In this document: piece after piece, positions 44,163 through 56,750 of the stretch
Layout: every line of letters begins with the position of its first letter
Position numbering within the stretch: position 1 is the stretch's first letter
Assembly: GCF_001591025.1 (NCBI RefSeq)
Contig: NZ_BCTZ01000025.1
Coordinates: 1 to 64,000, forward strand
Direction of reading: 5' to 3'
DNA: 64,000 bases
DNA from: Sphingomonas soli NBRC 100801
GTDB lineage: Bacteria > Pseudomonadota > Alphaproteobacteria > Sphingomonadales > Sphingomonadaceae
The notes under the pieces: model-generated
Database searches by the model: none
What the model saw: the letters and a program-made list of their open reading frames with translations, nothing else
What the model was told of the DNA's origin: nothing
Position numbers and translations under genes: made by a program

Positions 44163-45431
44163 ATGGAGAGCATGTCGCAGCGCAAGCGCGTCCGTTCGAT
44201 CCTTGGCGGATCGGCGGGCAATCTGGTCGAATGGTATGACTGGTACGCCTATGCGGCGCTCGCCAGCTATCTCGCCCCGCACTATTTCGCGCCCGGCAGC
44301 GCCCAGGATCTGAGCGCGTGGATCGTGTTCGCGATCGGCTTCTTCATGCGGCCGATCGGCGGCTGGCTGATGGGCGTCTATGGCGATCGCAAGGGGCGCA
44401 AGGCCGGGCTGACGCTGTCGGTGACCCTGATGTGCCTGGGCTCGATGATCATCGCCGTGACGCCGAGCTTTTCCGAGATCGGCTGGGCGGCGACGGTGTC
44501 GCTGATCGCGGCCCGGCTGCTACAGGGTCTGTCGCTCGGGGGCGAATATGGCGCCAGCGCGACCTACCTCTCCGAGATGGCGGGCAAGAAGCATCGCGGC
44601 TTCTTCTCCAGCTTCCAATATGTGACGCTGATCTCCGGCCAGCTGGTGGCGCTGCTGGTGGTAATATTGCTGCAAGCGGTGATGCCCGAGAGCGAGCTCA
44701 AGGCTTGGGGCTGGCGGATTCCGTTCGCGGTCGGCGGCGTGCTTGCGGTGGTCGTGTACTGGCTGCGGCGGCGATTGCCCGAGACCGAGAGCTTTGCCAA
44801 GCGTGAGGAAAAGAAGTCGGGCTTCCTCGCCTTGCTGTTCGAGCATCCGCGCGAAGCCGCGCTGGTGATGCTGCTGACCGCGGGCGGCACCCTCGCCTTC
44901 TACGCCTACACGATCTACCCGATCACCTTCCTGAAGAAGACCGCCGGCTTCTCCGATGCGGCGGCAACCCAGATCAATGCCGCGGCCTTGTTCGTATTCA
45001 TGGCGATCCAGCCTCTGGCCGGGGCGCTGTCCGACCGGGTCGGGCGCAAGCCGCTGATGGCCGGGTTCGGGGTGCTGGGGGTGTTCTTCACCTATCCGAT
45101 CTTCGTGACGCTGGAGCAGACCCGCGACGGGCTGACCGCATTCCTGCTGATGACCGCGGCGCTGGTGATCGTCACCGGCTACACCTCGATCAACGCGGTA
45201 GTGAAGGCCGAGCTGTTCCCGGCCCATATCCGCACGCTCGGCGTGGCGCTGCCCTATGCCATCGCCAATGCGGCGTTCGGCGGCACGGCGAGTGCGGTGG
45301 CGCTCAAATTCAAGGACGCCGGCTGGGAGCGCGGCTTCTACTGGTACGTCACCGCAATGATCGCGGTGTCCTTGGTGACCTATTTATGGATGCGCGATAC
45401 GGCGAGGCATTCGAAAATCCTCGAAGATTGA
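44163..45431 (+). CDS. MFS permease of the alpha-ketoglutarate/proline-betaine symporter type
   Basis: The 422-residue protein has twelve predicted membrane segments. It carries the metabolite:H+ symporter signatures GNLVEWYDWYAYAALASYLAPHYF, RPIGGWLMGVYGDRKGRKAGL, RLLQGLSLGGEYGASATYL and GALSDRVGRKPLMAGFG. The family members KgtP and ProP import small carboxylates or betaines; the substrate here is not determined. I use the ATG at 44163, which AAGG precedes by 5 nt, over the GTG at 44157. It is the third gene of a set with the esterase and may import its product. Confidence 0.88.
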   Translation: MESMSQRKRVRSILGGSAGNLVEWYDWYAYAALASYLAPHYFAPGSAQDLSAWIVFAIGFFMRPIGGWLMGVYGDRKGRKAGLTLSVTLMCLGSMIIAVTPSFSEIGWAATVSLIAARLLQGLSLGGEYGASATYLSEMAGKKHRGFFSSFQYVTLISGQLVALLVVILLQAVMPESELKAWGWRIPFAVGGVLAVVVYWLRRRLPETESFAKREEKKSGFLALLFEHPREAALVMLLTAGGTLAFYAYTIYPITFLKKTAGFSDAAATQINAAALFVFMAIQPLAGALSDRVGRKPLMAGFGVLGVFFTYPIFVTLEQTRDGLTAFLLMTAALVIVTGYTSINAVVKAELFPAHIRTLGVALPYAIANAAFGGTASAVALKFKDAGWERGFYWYVTAMIAVSLVTYLWMRDTARHSKILED

Positions 45432-45536
45432 CGCGCATCGGGTAGAAGCAGCCTTGCGTCCGGCTTGGATTCGAAAAAATACTTGGTTTTGATGGCCCTA
45501 TCGGCCTGACCCTTTGGCGTTATATTCTAGAGGCTT

Positions 45537-45713
45537 ATGCACGACCCCTTTGTCAGAGCGACGTTGCTCTACATTATTTTCGGTACCTTGGCGGTCGCTG
45601 GCTCGATCATTTTGATCTGGCACCGCCGCCGTGCCTATTGGCGCAAGCGGCGCCAGGCCGGCGATTCTCGCGCCAAACAGCGTGAATTGGCAAGCAAGCG
45701 CAAGCTGCGCTAG
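45537..45713 (+). CDS. 58-residue single-pass membrane protein
   Basis: This short frame runs ATG at 45537 to TAG at 45713. Residues about 8-28 (ATLLYIIFGTLAVAGSIILIW) form one membrane helix, followed by a strongly basic tail (HRRRAYWRKRRQAG and KQRELASKRKLR), as in small cytosol-facing-tail proteins. AGAGG lies 3 nt before the ATG. It ends 4 bp before the convergent receiver gene. Its hydrophobic-then-basic pattern is coherent and not a shadow of another gene, so I call it real, but I recognise no family. Confidence 0.6.
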   Translation: MHDPFVRATLLYIIFGTLAVAGSIILIWHRRRAYWRKRRQAGDSRAKQRELASKRKLR

Positions 45714-45717
45714 CGCT

Positions 45718-46104
45718 TCAGAGCATCATCCCGCCGCCGCGGATCGCCAGCACGCGGCCGATCGAATCGAACAGCGCATCCATCGCCACGGGCTTGAACA
45801 GGACGTCATCGGCGCCGACTGCCAGGCAGCGGTCGCGCAGGTCTGCAGCGGTCTCGGCGGTGACGACGATGATCGGCAGTTCGCCCTTGGCATCGCCGCG
45901 GGCGCGGATCTGGCGGATCGTCTCGAAACCGTCGGTGCCGGGCATGCGCAGATCGACCAGGATCACGTCGAACGTGTCCTCGTCGAGCATCGCCAGCCCT
46001 TCCTCGGCCCAGGCGGCCTCGGCCATGGTCGCGCCGGCCACGTCGAGCATGTCCTTCACGACCCGGCGGTTCATGGGATCGTCTTCGATGAAGAGGACGT
46101 TCAT
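45718..46104 (-). CDS. Single-domain response regulator
   Basis: The 128-residue protein is a receiver only: NVLFIEDDPMNRR (acidic pair), D51 region in VILVDLRMPGTDGFE as phospho-acceptor, VTAET and the lysine in DVLFKPVAMDALF. It ends GGGMML. It lies 71 bp downstream of the hybrid kinase and probably receives phosphoryl groups from it or its kinases, acting on another protein rather than on DNA. Confidence 0.92.
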   Translation of the reverse strand: MNVLFIEDDPMNRRVVKDMLDVAGATMAEAAWAEEGLAMLDEDTFDVILVDLRMPGTDGFETIRQIRARGDAKGELPIIVVTAETAADLRDRCLAVGADDVLFKPVAMDALFDSIGRVLAIRGGGMML

Positions 46105-46175
46105 GCGCGTCCGCCGTTGCGGATCGAGAGCACAGGACGGGCGACCGATTTTTTCATATTGAGTGTGCTATCGCC

Positions 46176-48625
<2,450 letters not shown>

Positions 48626-48626
<1 letters not shown>

Positions 48627-50077
48627 CAGGCGCGCTTCCAGAAGCTCGCGGGCTTGAAGAACGACGTCGGCGGGCCGCCGACCGCGCCCTTGTGCGCATC
48701 ATCGTCGAGGAACTTGCAGAACGCATCGAAACCGATCGGGCGCGAGATCAGATAGCCCTGGACCATGTCGCAGCCCATCACGCTGAGCAGCGCCAGCGCC
48801 GACGGAGTCTCGACGCCCTCGGCAGTCACTTCCATGTCGAGAGCATGGGCGAGGTCGATCGTCGAGCGGACGATCAGCGGATCGCGATTGCTGCTGGTCA
48901 GCTGCAGCACGAACATCTTGTCGATCTTGAGCTCGCTGGCCGGCAATTGCTTGAGATAGGCGAGCGAGGACAGGCCCGCGCCATAATCGTCGATCGCCAG
49001 CTGGACGCCGATATCGGCAAAGGTCTGCAAGTGGCGGATCGCACTTTCGGGATCGCGGATCACCGCGGTCTCGGTGATCTCGAAACCGAGCTTGGCATCG
49101 GTCGATTTGACGATCTCGCAGGCCTCGGTGACGAAATTCGCGTCGGCGAGGAGCATGCCCGAAATGTTGAGGAACAGGCGGAGATCGTAGCCGAGCGCGG
49201 CGAGACGCTTTTGGTCGTCGATCACCTGACGCAGCGTCCACAGCGTCAGCGCGCTGATCTCGCCGGCCTGTTCGGCGACCGAAATAAAGTCGCCCGGCAG
49301 GATCAGGCCGCGCACCGGATGCTGCCAGCGGACCAGCGCCTCGGCACTGGCGATCTCCTGGCGGCGGACATGGACCTTGGGCTGATATTGCAGGAACATC
49401 TCGCCATCGGCGATCGCACGCGGCAGTTCACGCATCAGGGTCAGCTTGTCGAAGGCGAGATCGACGCGCGACAGATCGAGCATCACCACCCGGCCTTCGA
49501 CACGGGCCTGATCGAGCGCCGATTCGGCGGCTTCGGCCAAGCGGACCTCGTCATGCTCGCTGGCCGGGGCGGCGGCGATACCGAACTGGATCTGGAGCTG
49601 GTGCTGCTCGCCGTCGATGTCGATGCGGCGCTGGAACGCCCGGCGCATCCGCTCGATATCGGCGGCAGCGGCGTCGGGCGCATCGCGCTCGAAGGCGATC
49701 TCGATGATGGCCCGGCCGGCCGGAACGATGCGGACATCGGGGCACAAGGCAGTGATTCGCTGGGCGACATCGAGAATCAGCGAATCGGCGCGGGCGCGGC
49801 CGAGATGGCGGCGCAACGAGACGAAATTCGAGATTTCGCAGAGGCTGAGGATTCGCCAGAAGCGCGGGTCGGCACCGCGATCGTTGCTGGCCCGTTTCCA
49901 CGACGAGCGCTTGGGAATCACGATGCCGCTGGGCGCTTCGGCGCGGCGTTTACGCGCTTTGTCCGACGGTGTCAGCCCTTCGGTTTTTTTAGCGATTTTC
50001 GCAGGTTGCAGGGCACCCTTCACTGCGCGCGGCGCAGGCTTGGCCTTGGGCTTCGAGGGCTCGATGGGCGCCGACAT
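48626..50077 (-). CDS. EAL-domain cyclic-di-GMP phosphodiesterase
   Basis: The 483-residue soluble protein has a basic, disordered N-terminus (about 1-65, rich in K/P/R), a diverged GGDEF-like region lacking the GG[D/E]EF motif, and an EAL domain with all the motifs expected for activity: ASAEALVRWQHP, LFLNISGMLL, LGFEITETAVI, AIDDYGAGLSSLAYL, ELKIDKMFV, EVTAEGVET and MVQGYLI. It should hydrolyse cyclic-di-GMP to pGpG. The gene overlaps the hybrid kinase as ATGA, so sensing and c-di-GMP turnover are linked. Its promoter side faces the CtrA box at 50182-50200, 105 bp upstream. Confidence 0.92.
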
Positions 50078-50181
50078 TGCCCCACTCTCTAGCGGGTGAC
50101 CGTTGAAGGAACGGTTAAAAGCAGCCCCCGGAATTGGCGCTATCTACCCGCAACTCCGCAGAAATCCTGATTGATTCTTGG

Positions 50182-50200
50182 TTAAGCAGCCTTTAACCAT
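50182..50200 (+). promoter_or_regulatory. Perfect CtrA-type box (TTAA-N7-TTAACCAT)
   Basis: TTAA at 50182-50185, a 7-bp spacer, and TTAACCAT at 50193-50200 match the CtrA consensus exactly. The first half also pairs with the second as GGTTAA/TTAACC. In Caulobacterales and sphingomonads CtrA boxes mark cell-cycle and motility genes. It is upstream of the structured RNA region on the plus strand and 105 bp upstream of the divergent EAL gene. Confidence 0.7.
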
Positions 50201-50238
50201 CCGAGTGCGCATTCGTGCGCACCGATGGGAGAATACCA

Positions 50239-50301
50239 ATGTTCGCTTTCAACCTGCTTTTCCGCGACGGCGCCGGCGGCGAGGACATTCGTCCTTTCTA
50301 A
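50239..50301 (+). CDS. Possible 20-residue peptide
   Basis: An ATG with a good GGGAGA ribosome site 6 nt upstream opens MFAFNLLFRDGAGGEDIRPF and ends at TAA at 50299-50301. It starts soon after the UUCG hairpin. It could be a regulatory leader peptide, a small protein or chance; the strong ribosome site is the best support. Confidence 0.35.
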   Translation: MFAFNLLFRDGAGGEDIRPF

Positions 50302-50390
50302 AGCCCGATCGTACTTCCGGGCCGGCGGTGAAGCGGTTTCCTTCGAAGCCGCGCTGACCGGCCCGGATGTTCCCTCCACAGGGAATACTG

Positions 50391-50419
50391 AAAAAGGCGG
50401 CCCTCGCGGCCGCTTTTTT
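50391..50419 (+). terminator. Intrinsic terminator before ugd
   Basis: AAAAA-G-GCGGCC-CTCGC-GGCCGC-TTTTTT has a GC stem and six-T run. It ends the structured transcript about 100 bp before ugd, or attenuates readthrough into it. Confidence 0.85.
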
Positions 50420-50518
50420 ATTGCCGGCGCCGCCCTACATCCCCGCTGCTCCGGCCTTTGCCGCGGCGGTTCGCTGCGCTAAGGGCGCGGCAACAATCTT
50501 ATCCAAGGGGATTTCGCG

Positions 50519-51832
50519 TTGCGTATTGCGATGATCGGCACCGGCTATGTGGGCCTGGTCTCTGGCGCCTGTTTTTCCGACTTCGGCCATGAAGTGGTCT
50601 GCGTCGACAAGGACCAGCGCAAGATCGACCTGCTTCACCAGAACGTCATGCCGATCTATGAGCCGGGCCTCGACGCGCTGGTCGCCTCCAACGTCAAGGC
50701 CGGGCGCCTGTCGTTCACCACCGATCTCAAGGAAGCGGTGAAGGGCGCCGATGCGATCTTCATCGCCGTGGGCACCCCCAGCCGCCGCGGCGACGGCCAT
50801 GCCGACCTGTCATATGTCTATGCTGCCGCCGAAGAGATCGCCGGCGCGCTGACCGGCCCCGCGGTGATCGTCACCAAGTCGACCGTGCCGGTCGGCACCG
50901 GCGACGAAGTCGAGCGGATCCTCCGCCGCGTCGCGCCCGACAGCGGCGCGATGGTCGTCTCCAATCCCGAATTCCTGCGCGAAGGCGCGGCGATCGACGA
51001 TTTCAAGCATCCCGACCGCGTCGTCGTCGGCGTCGAGGAGGACGCGGCCAAGGAAGTGATGCGCGCGCTCTATCGTCCGCTGTCGCTCAACCAGAACGCG
51101 CCGATCCTGTTCGTCGGACGCCGCACCTCGGAACTGATCAAATATGCCGCCAATGCCTTCCTGGCGGTCAAGATCACCTTCATCAACGAGATCGCCGATC
51201 TCTGCGAGCAGGTCGGCGCCGACGTGCAGCAGGTGTCTAAGGGCATCGGCATGGACAACCGCATCGGCTCGAAATTCCTCCATGCCGGCCCCGGCTATGG
51301 CGGCTCGTGCTTCCCCAAGGACACGCTGGCGCTGATGAAGACCGCGGCGGACAATGAGACCCCGCTGCGCATCGTCGAGGCGACGGTGCAGGTCAACGAC
51401 GCCCGCAAGCGCGCCATGGGCCGCAAGGTCATCAAGGCGATGGGCGGCGATGTCCGCGGCAAGACCGTCGGCATCCTGGGCCTTACCTTCAAGCCCAACA
51501 CCGACGACATGCGCGACGCGCCGAGCATTTCGGTGATCGCCGCGCTGCAGGATGCGGGCGCGAGGGTGAAGGCCTATGATCCCGAGGGCGTCGAACAGGC
51601 CCGGCCTTTGCTCACCGACGTGGAATATGCCGAGAGTCCCTATGCGGCCGCCGAGGGCGCGGATGCGTTGGTGATCGTCACCGAATGGGACGCCTTCCGC
51701 GCGCTCGATCTGGCGCGGATCAAGTCGCTGCTCGCCACGCCGCTTCTGGTCGATCTCCGAAACATCTATCCGCCCGCCGAAGCCGAAAAGGCCGGGCTGA
51801 AGCTGGTGGGTGTGGGCAAGCCCGACCGCTGA
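50519..51832 (+). CDS. ugd: UDP-glucose 6-dehydrogenase
   Basis: The 437-residue enzyme starts with TTG, with AAGGGG 8 nt upstream. It has the N-terminal RIAMIGTGYVGLVSGACFSDFGH, ILGLTFKPNTDDMRDAPS in the C-terminal half, and the catalytic C264 in GYGGSCFPKDT. It oxidises UDP-glucose to UDP-glucuronate with 2 NAD. The product feeds exopolysaccharide and capsule chains. It converges with rmlB and belongs with rmlAB to a nucleotide-sugar supply cluster that is separate from the wecBC route. Confidence 0.96.
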   Translation: MRIAMIGTGYVGLVSGACFSDFGHEVVCVDKDQRKIDLLHQNVMPIYEPGLDALVASNVKAGRLSFTTDLKEAVKGADAIFIAVGTPSRRGDGHADLSYVYAAAEEIAGALTGPAVIVTKSTVPVGTGDEVERILRRVAPDSGAMVVSNPEFLREGAAIDDFKHPDRVVVGVEEDAAKEVMRALYRPLSLNQNAPILFVGRRTSELIKYAANAFLAVKITFINEIADLCEQVGADVQQVSKGIGMDNRIGSKFLHAGPGYGGSCFPKDTLALMKTAADNETPLRIVEATVQVNDARKRAMGRKVIKAMGGDVRGKTVGILGLTFKPNTDDMRDAPSISVIAALQDAGARVKAYDPEGVEQARPLLTDVEYAESPYAAAEGADALVIVTEWDAFRALDLARIKSLLATPLLVDLRNIYPPAEAEKAGLKLVGVGKPDR

Positions 51833-51838
51833 TGCGGG

Positions 51839-52893
<1,055 letters not shown>

Positions 52894-52894
<1 letters not shown>

Positions 52895-53799
52895 CAGGCC
52901 GCGGCCTCAACGCAGCGGCGAAGATAGCGCGCATAGTCGGTCTTCCCGAACAAGTCCGCCCGGGCGAGCAGGCTGGCGCCGTCGAGATAGCCCATGTCGA
53001 ACGCGATCTCTTCGGGACAGGCGACCTTGAACCCCTGGCGATGCTCGATCGTCCGGACAAAGGAACCGGCGTCGAACAGGCTGTCGTGCGTCCCCGTGTC
53101 GAGCCACGCATAGCCGCGCCCCAGCCGGTCGACACTCAGGCTGCCGCGCCGCAGATAGGCTGCTATGACATCGGTGATCTCAAGCTCGCCGCGCGCGGAG
53201 GGTGCGAGCGTCCGGGCGATGTCGCAAACGTCCGGACCAAAGAAATAGAGGCCGGTGACCGCCCAGTTGGAGGCCGGGTTCGCGGGCTTCTCGACGATGC
53301 TCCGCACCGCGCCGGTGACGGGATCGAAGTCCACCACGCCGTAGCGCTCGGGATCTTCCACCTGATAGGCGAATATGGTCGACTGCCCCTGCAGCGCGGC
53401 CCGCGCGGCGGCCCGACCCTTTTCGCCGAGCCCATCGCCGTGAAAGATATTGTCGCCCAGGATCAGCGCCGCGGGCCCGCCCTCCAGAAACGCCTCACCG
53501 ATCAGGAACGCCTGGGCCAGCCCCTCGGGTTCGGGCTGCACGGCATATTCCAGCCTTATCCCGAATGCCGCGCCCGTGCCGAGCAGCGCCTGAAACGCAG
53601 GCAGGTCGCGCGGGGTGGAGATGATGAGGATATCGCGGATCCCCGCGAGCATCAGCACCGAGAGGGGATAATAGATCATCGGCTTGTCGAACACGGGCAG
53701 CAATTGCTTCGAGATCGACAAGGTGGCGGGATAGAGCCGCGTTCCCGAGCCACCCGCAAGGATGATGCCCTTGACCCCAGGAGACGAAACCGCTCGCAC
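52894..53799 (-). CDS. rmlA: Glucose-1-phosphate thymidylyltransferase
   Basis: The protein is 301 residues from the GTG at 53799, chosen because GGAGG lies 7 nt upstream; the longer frame to 53850 has no such site. Motifs are [40 protein letters not shown] and [12 protein letters not shown]. It joins glucose-1-phosphate and dTTP to dTDP-glucose. It is translationally coupled to rmlB and divergent from the kinase gene at 53979. Confidence 0.95.
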
Positions 53800-53978
53800 T
53801 GCCTCACCTCCCCGCCAATGCCCATCCCGCGCCCATTCCGGCAGCGTCACCCTGCACCCGAATGGTTCAGAAAAGCTTTACCTTCCTCCCCCGCGCCCAA
53901 GGCCATGCCCACAGCTTATAACGTGGCGACCGGTGGGCATGGCACAGCCGGCCCCGTCCGCGCTAAGGATAGCACGCG

Positions 53979-54860
53979 ATGGCATATTTTCTCGGGATCG
54001 ATGCAGGCGGCAGTCATTGCCGGAGCCGGCTGGCGGATGACACCGGCCGCATCCTCGGCGCGGCCGAAGGCGGCCCGGCGAATACGCGTGTGGGCGTGGA
54101 ACTCGTCCATGCGCGGATCAGCGAGATCGCACAGGCAGCGATAGCGCAGGCCGGGCTGGACGAAGGTGCAGCGGCGTCGATCCGCGCTGGCATGGGCATC
54201 GCCGGGATCGGCCGCACCGGCGTCCGCGAAGCGCTCGAAGCGCTCCCCTTCCCCTTCGCCTCGGTCAGCTATGCGACCGATGCCGCGATCGCCAATCTCG
54301 GCTCACATCTGGGCAAGGATGGCGCAACGCTGATCATCGGCACCGGCAGCGTCGCGATGGTCAATGCAGGGGGTCGCAGCTTTACCATTGGCGGCTACGG
54401 CTTCCCGATTTCCGACGAAGGCAGCGGCGCGGCGCTGGGGCTCAGCGCCGTCCGCCACGCCCTGCGCGCGCTCGACGGGCGCACCGAGCCGACCGCGCTC
54501 AGCCGCGCGATCACCGCCGATTTCGCGCATGACACCGCACAGGTCGTCGCCTGGATGGATGCCGCCGCCCCCGGCGATTATGCCGCCTTCGCGCCGCTGG
54601 TGATGGACTATGCCGAGAATGGCGACACGATCGCGCGCTCGATCGTCGAGGATGCCGCCTCGCATATCGAGCGCTTCATCGAGACGATCTTCGCGCGCGG
54701 TGCCGAGCGGTGCGCGCTGTCGGGCGGGCTCTCGTCGCGGATCCGCCCCTGGCTTCGCGCGCGCACCAGCGAGATGCTGACCGCGCCTCAGGCCGATCCG
54801 CTGGATGGCGCGCTGCTGCTCGCCGGCATCCCCGCCAGCGCCGTGCCGACCAGGCGCTGA
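53979..54860 (+). CDS. N-acetylhexosamine kinase (BadF/BadG/BcrA-type ATPase fold)
   Basis: The 293-residue kinase begins MAYFLGIDAGGSHCRSRLAD, a phosphate-1 loop of the ASKHA fold, and has GATLIIGTGSVAM, GGYGFPISDEGSGAALG and ERCALSGGLSSRIRP (adenosine motif). The family phosphorylates N-acetylglucosamine or, in the MurK type, both GlcNAc and MurNAc. MurQ follows 2 bp after the stop, so MurNAc is a sensible substrate as well. It opens an amino-sugar operon, with a 128-bp divergent promoter region to rmlA. Confidence 0.85.
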   Translation: MAYFLGIDAGGSHCRSRLADDTGRILGAAEGGPANTRVGVELVHARISEIAQAAIAQAGLDEGAAASIRAGMGIAGIGRTGVREALEALPFPFASVSYATDAAIANLGSHLGKDGATLIIGTGSVAMVNAGGRSFTIGGYGFPISDEGSGAALGLSAVRHALRALDGRTEPTALSRAITADFAHDTAQVVAWMDAAAPGDYAAFAPLVMDYAENGDTIARSIVEDAASHIERFIETIFARGAERCALSGGLSSRIRPWLRARTSEMLTAPQADPLDGALLLAGIPASAVPTRR

Positions 54861-54862
54861 CC

Positions 54863-55741
54863 ATGGCGACCGAGACGATCGATCCGCGCTTCGTCGATAT
54901 CGACAATTGGCCCACCCAAGCGGCGGTCGAGGCGATCCTCACCTCACAGGTCGAAGCGGTCGAGGCGCTGAAAAGCCAGGCGGGCGCGCTCGCGGCGGCA
55001 ACCGATGCGGCGGCGGATCGGCTGCGCGGTGGCGGGCGCATCGCGTATGCCGGGGCGGGCACCTCTGGCCGGATCGGGGTGCAGGATGGGGTCGAGCTCA
55101 CCCCCACCTTCGGCTGGCCCGAAGCGCGGCTGGTGTTCCTGATGGCGGGTGGCGCAGCGGCGCTGATGAAAACGCAGGAAGGTGCCGAGGATGATCGCGA
55201 CGCCGCACGCGCGGATGTCGCCGCTGCGGGTATCGATGCGGGAGATGTCCTCATCGGCATCGCCGCCAGCGGACGCACGCCTTATGTCCTCGCCGCGATT
55301 GAGGCCGCGAATGCGGCGGGCGCGCTCTCTATAGGCGTGGCAAATAATGCCGGTGCGCCCCTGCTCGATCTCGCCCAGCATGCGATCCTCGCCGATACCG
55401 GCAGCGAAGTGATCGCAGGCTCCACGCGGATGAAGGCGGGCACCGCGCAAAAGGTCGCGCTCAATACGCTCTCCACCGCGATCATGCTCAGGCTCGGCCT
55501 CGTCCATCGCGGGCTGATGGTGAATATGCAGGTGTCCAACGCCAAGCTTCTCGCGCGTGGCCAGGCGATGGTCCGCGATATCGCCGGGGTCGATCTGGCC
55601 ACCGCAGAGCGCGCGCTTGCCGCGGCGGGCAACGATATCAAGCTCGCCGTCCTGCTGGCCCGCGGCCTCGACGCCACGGCGGCAAAGGCGCTCCTCGAAC
55701 GCAGCCAGTTCAATCTGCGGACCGCGCTCGATGCAGCCTGA
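54863..55741 (+). CDS. murQ: N-acetylmuramic acid 6-phosphate etherase
   Basis: The 292-residue SIS-fold enzyme has AYAGAGTSGRIGVQDGVEL, LIGIAASGRTPYV, SEVIAGSTRMKAGTAQK and NMQVSNAKLLARG, diagnostic for MurQ. It cleaves D-lactate from MurNAc-6-phosphate to give GlcNAc-6-phosphate in cell-wall recycling. It starts at an ATG 2 bp after the kinase stop and overlaps the next gene by 11 bp. The GlcNAc-6-P product is taken on by NagA two genes downstream. Confidence 0.94.
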   Translation: MATETIDPRFVDIDNWPTQAAVEAILTSQVEAVEALKSQAGALAAATDAAADRLRGGGRIAYAGAGTSGRIGVQDGVELTPTFGWPEARLVFLMAGGAAALMKTQEGAEDDRDAARADVAAAGIDAGDVLIGIAASGRTPYVLAAIEAANAAGALSIGVANNAGAPLLDLAQHAILADTGSEVIAGSTRMKAGTAQKVALNTLSTAIMLRLGLVHRGLMVNMQVSNAKLLARGQAMVRDIAGVDLATAERALAAAGNDIKLAVLLARGLDATAAKALLERSQFNLRTALDAA

Positions 55742-56750
55742 AACCACGCTGATGTTCGCCGAGGGCGCTGAGGCAGGCGCGGCGGTGGCGCGGCAGGATG
55801 CCGGCGCAGCGGCGGCGCTTGCCGCAAGGCTCCGCGCCGATCCCCCGCGCGTCGTGGTGACCCTGGGGCGCGGAAGTTCGGACAATGCGGCCACCGTGGC
55901 GCGCTATCTGATCGAAACGCATTTGCGGCTGCTCACCAGCTCGGTCTCCCCTTCCGCCGCCTCGGTCTATGATTCCGCGCCCGATTATGGCGGCGCGCTG
56001 ATGCTGGCGATCTCGCAATCGGGGAAGAGCCCCGATCTGCTCGCGGCGGCGGAAGCGGCGAAGGCGCGCGGCGCGCGGCTGGTGGCTTTGGTCAACGTCG
56101 CGGATTCGCCCCTGGCCGCGCTGGCCGACAGCGTCCTGCCACTCTGCGCCGGACCGGAACGCAGCGTGGCGGCAACCAAGTCGTTCGTCGCCAGCGTCGC
56201 CGGCCTGTTGCGGCTGATCGCGGCGTGGGGCGAGGATGCGGAGCTTCAGACCGCACTCGATACGCTTCCCGAATTGCTCGATCGGGCATGGGCGCTCGAT
56301 TGGTCGGCGGCGCTGCCCGCGCTGAGGGACGCCACCAACCTCTATGTCATCGCGCGCGGCCCCGCGCTCGGCATCGCGCAGGAAGTGGCGCTCAAGATCA
56401 AGGAAACCTGCGGCTTCCATGCCGAGGCGTTCAGCGCCGCCGAAGTGCGCCACGGCCCGATGGCGCTGGTGGGGGACGGCTTCCCCGTCCTGCTGCTCGG
56501 CCAGGATGACGAAGCGCAGGAAAGCGTGGCCGAACTGGCGGCGGAATTTGCCGGCCGCGGCGCGGCGGTGCTCCACGCCGGGATTGGGGACGCACCCGGC
56601 ATCCGCCTGCCCGCGCTCGCCGCGCATCCGGTGGTGCAGCCTTTGCTGCTGGTCGAGAGCTTCTATCGGCTCGCCAATGCGCTGGCGGTGGCGCGTGGGC
56701 GCGATCCCGATCGCCCGCCGCATCTGCGCAAGGTGACCGAGACGTTATGA
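55731..56750 (+). CDS. SIS-domain glucosamine-6-phosphate deaminase (NagB-II type)
   Basis: The 339-residue protein has two SIS domains (VVTLGRGSSDNAATVARYLIE, LMLAISQSGKSPDLL, AATKSFVASVAG, YVIARGPALGIAQEVALKIKETCGFHAEAFSAAEVRHGPMAL). It resembles the isomerase half of GlmS without the glutaminase domain, as in NagB-II deaminases. It would convert GlcN-6-phosphate to fructose-6-phosphate and ammonia. It overlaps murQ by 11 bp and nagA by 4 bp. I found no NagE/PTS transport gene in the window. Confidence 0.88.
   Translation: MQPETTLMFAEGAEAGAAVARQDAGAAAALAARLRADPPRVVVTLGRGSSDNAATVARYLIETHLRLLTSSVSPSAASVYDSAPDYGGALMLAISQSGKSPDLLAAAEAAKARGARLVALVNVADSPLAALADSVLPLCAGPERSVAATKSFVASVAGLLRLIAAWGEDAELQTALDTLPELLDRAWALDWSAALPALRDATNLYVIARGPALGIAQEVALKIKETCGFHAEAFSAAEVRHGPMALVGDGFPVLLLGQDDEAQESVAELAAEFAGRGAAVLHAGIGDAPGIRLPALAAHPVVQPLLLVESFYRLANALAVARGRDPDRPPHLRKVTETL

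Larger units (their letters stand above)
50205..50419 (+). ncRNA. Highly structured, terminator-ended transcript region
   Basis: In 215 nt I see five stems: GTGCGCA-TTCG-TGCGCAC (50205-50222, a UUCG-capped 7-bp stem); an outer 9-bp CCGGGCCGG (50317-50325) with CCGGCCCGG (50358-50366) that encloses GCGGTTTC-CTTC-GAAGCCGC (50333-50352, one G-U pair); TTCCC/GGGAA (50370-50385); and the terminator (50391-50419). This density of perfect nested pairing in a CtrA-box-preceded segment argues for a real RNA. It could be a stand-alone sRNA, a leader of ugd, or a small mRNA for the 20-codon ORF inside it. I match it to no known family. Confidence 0.5.
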
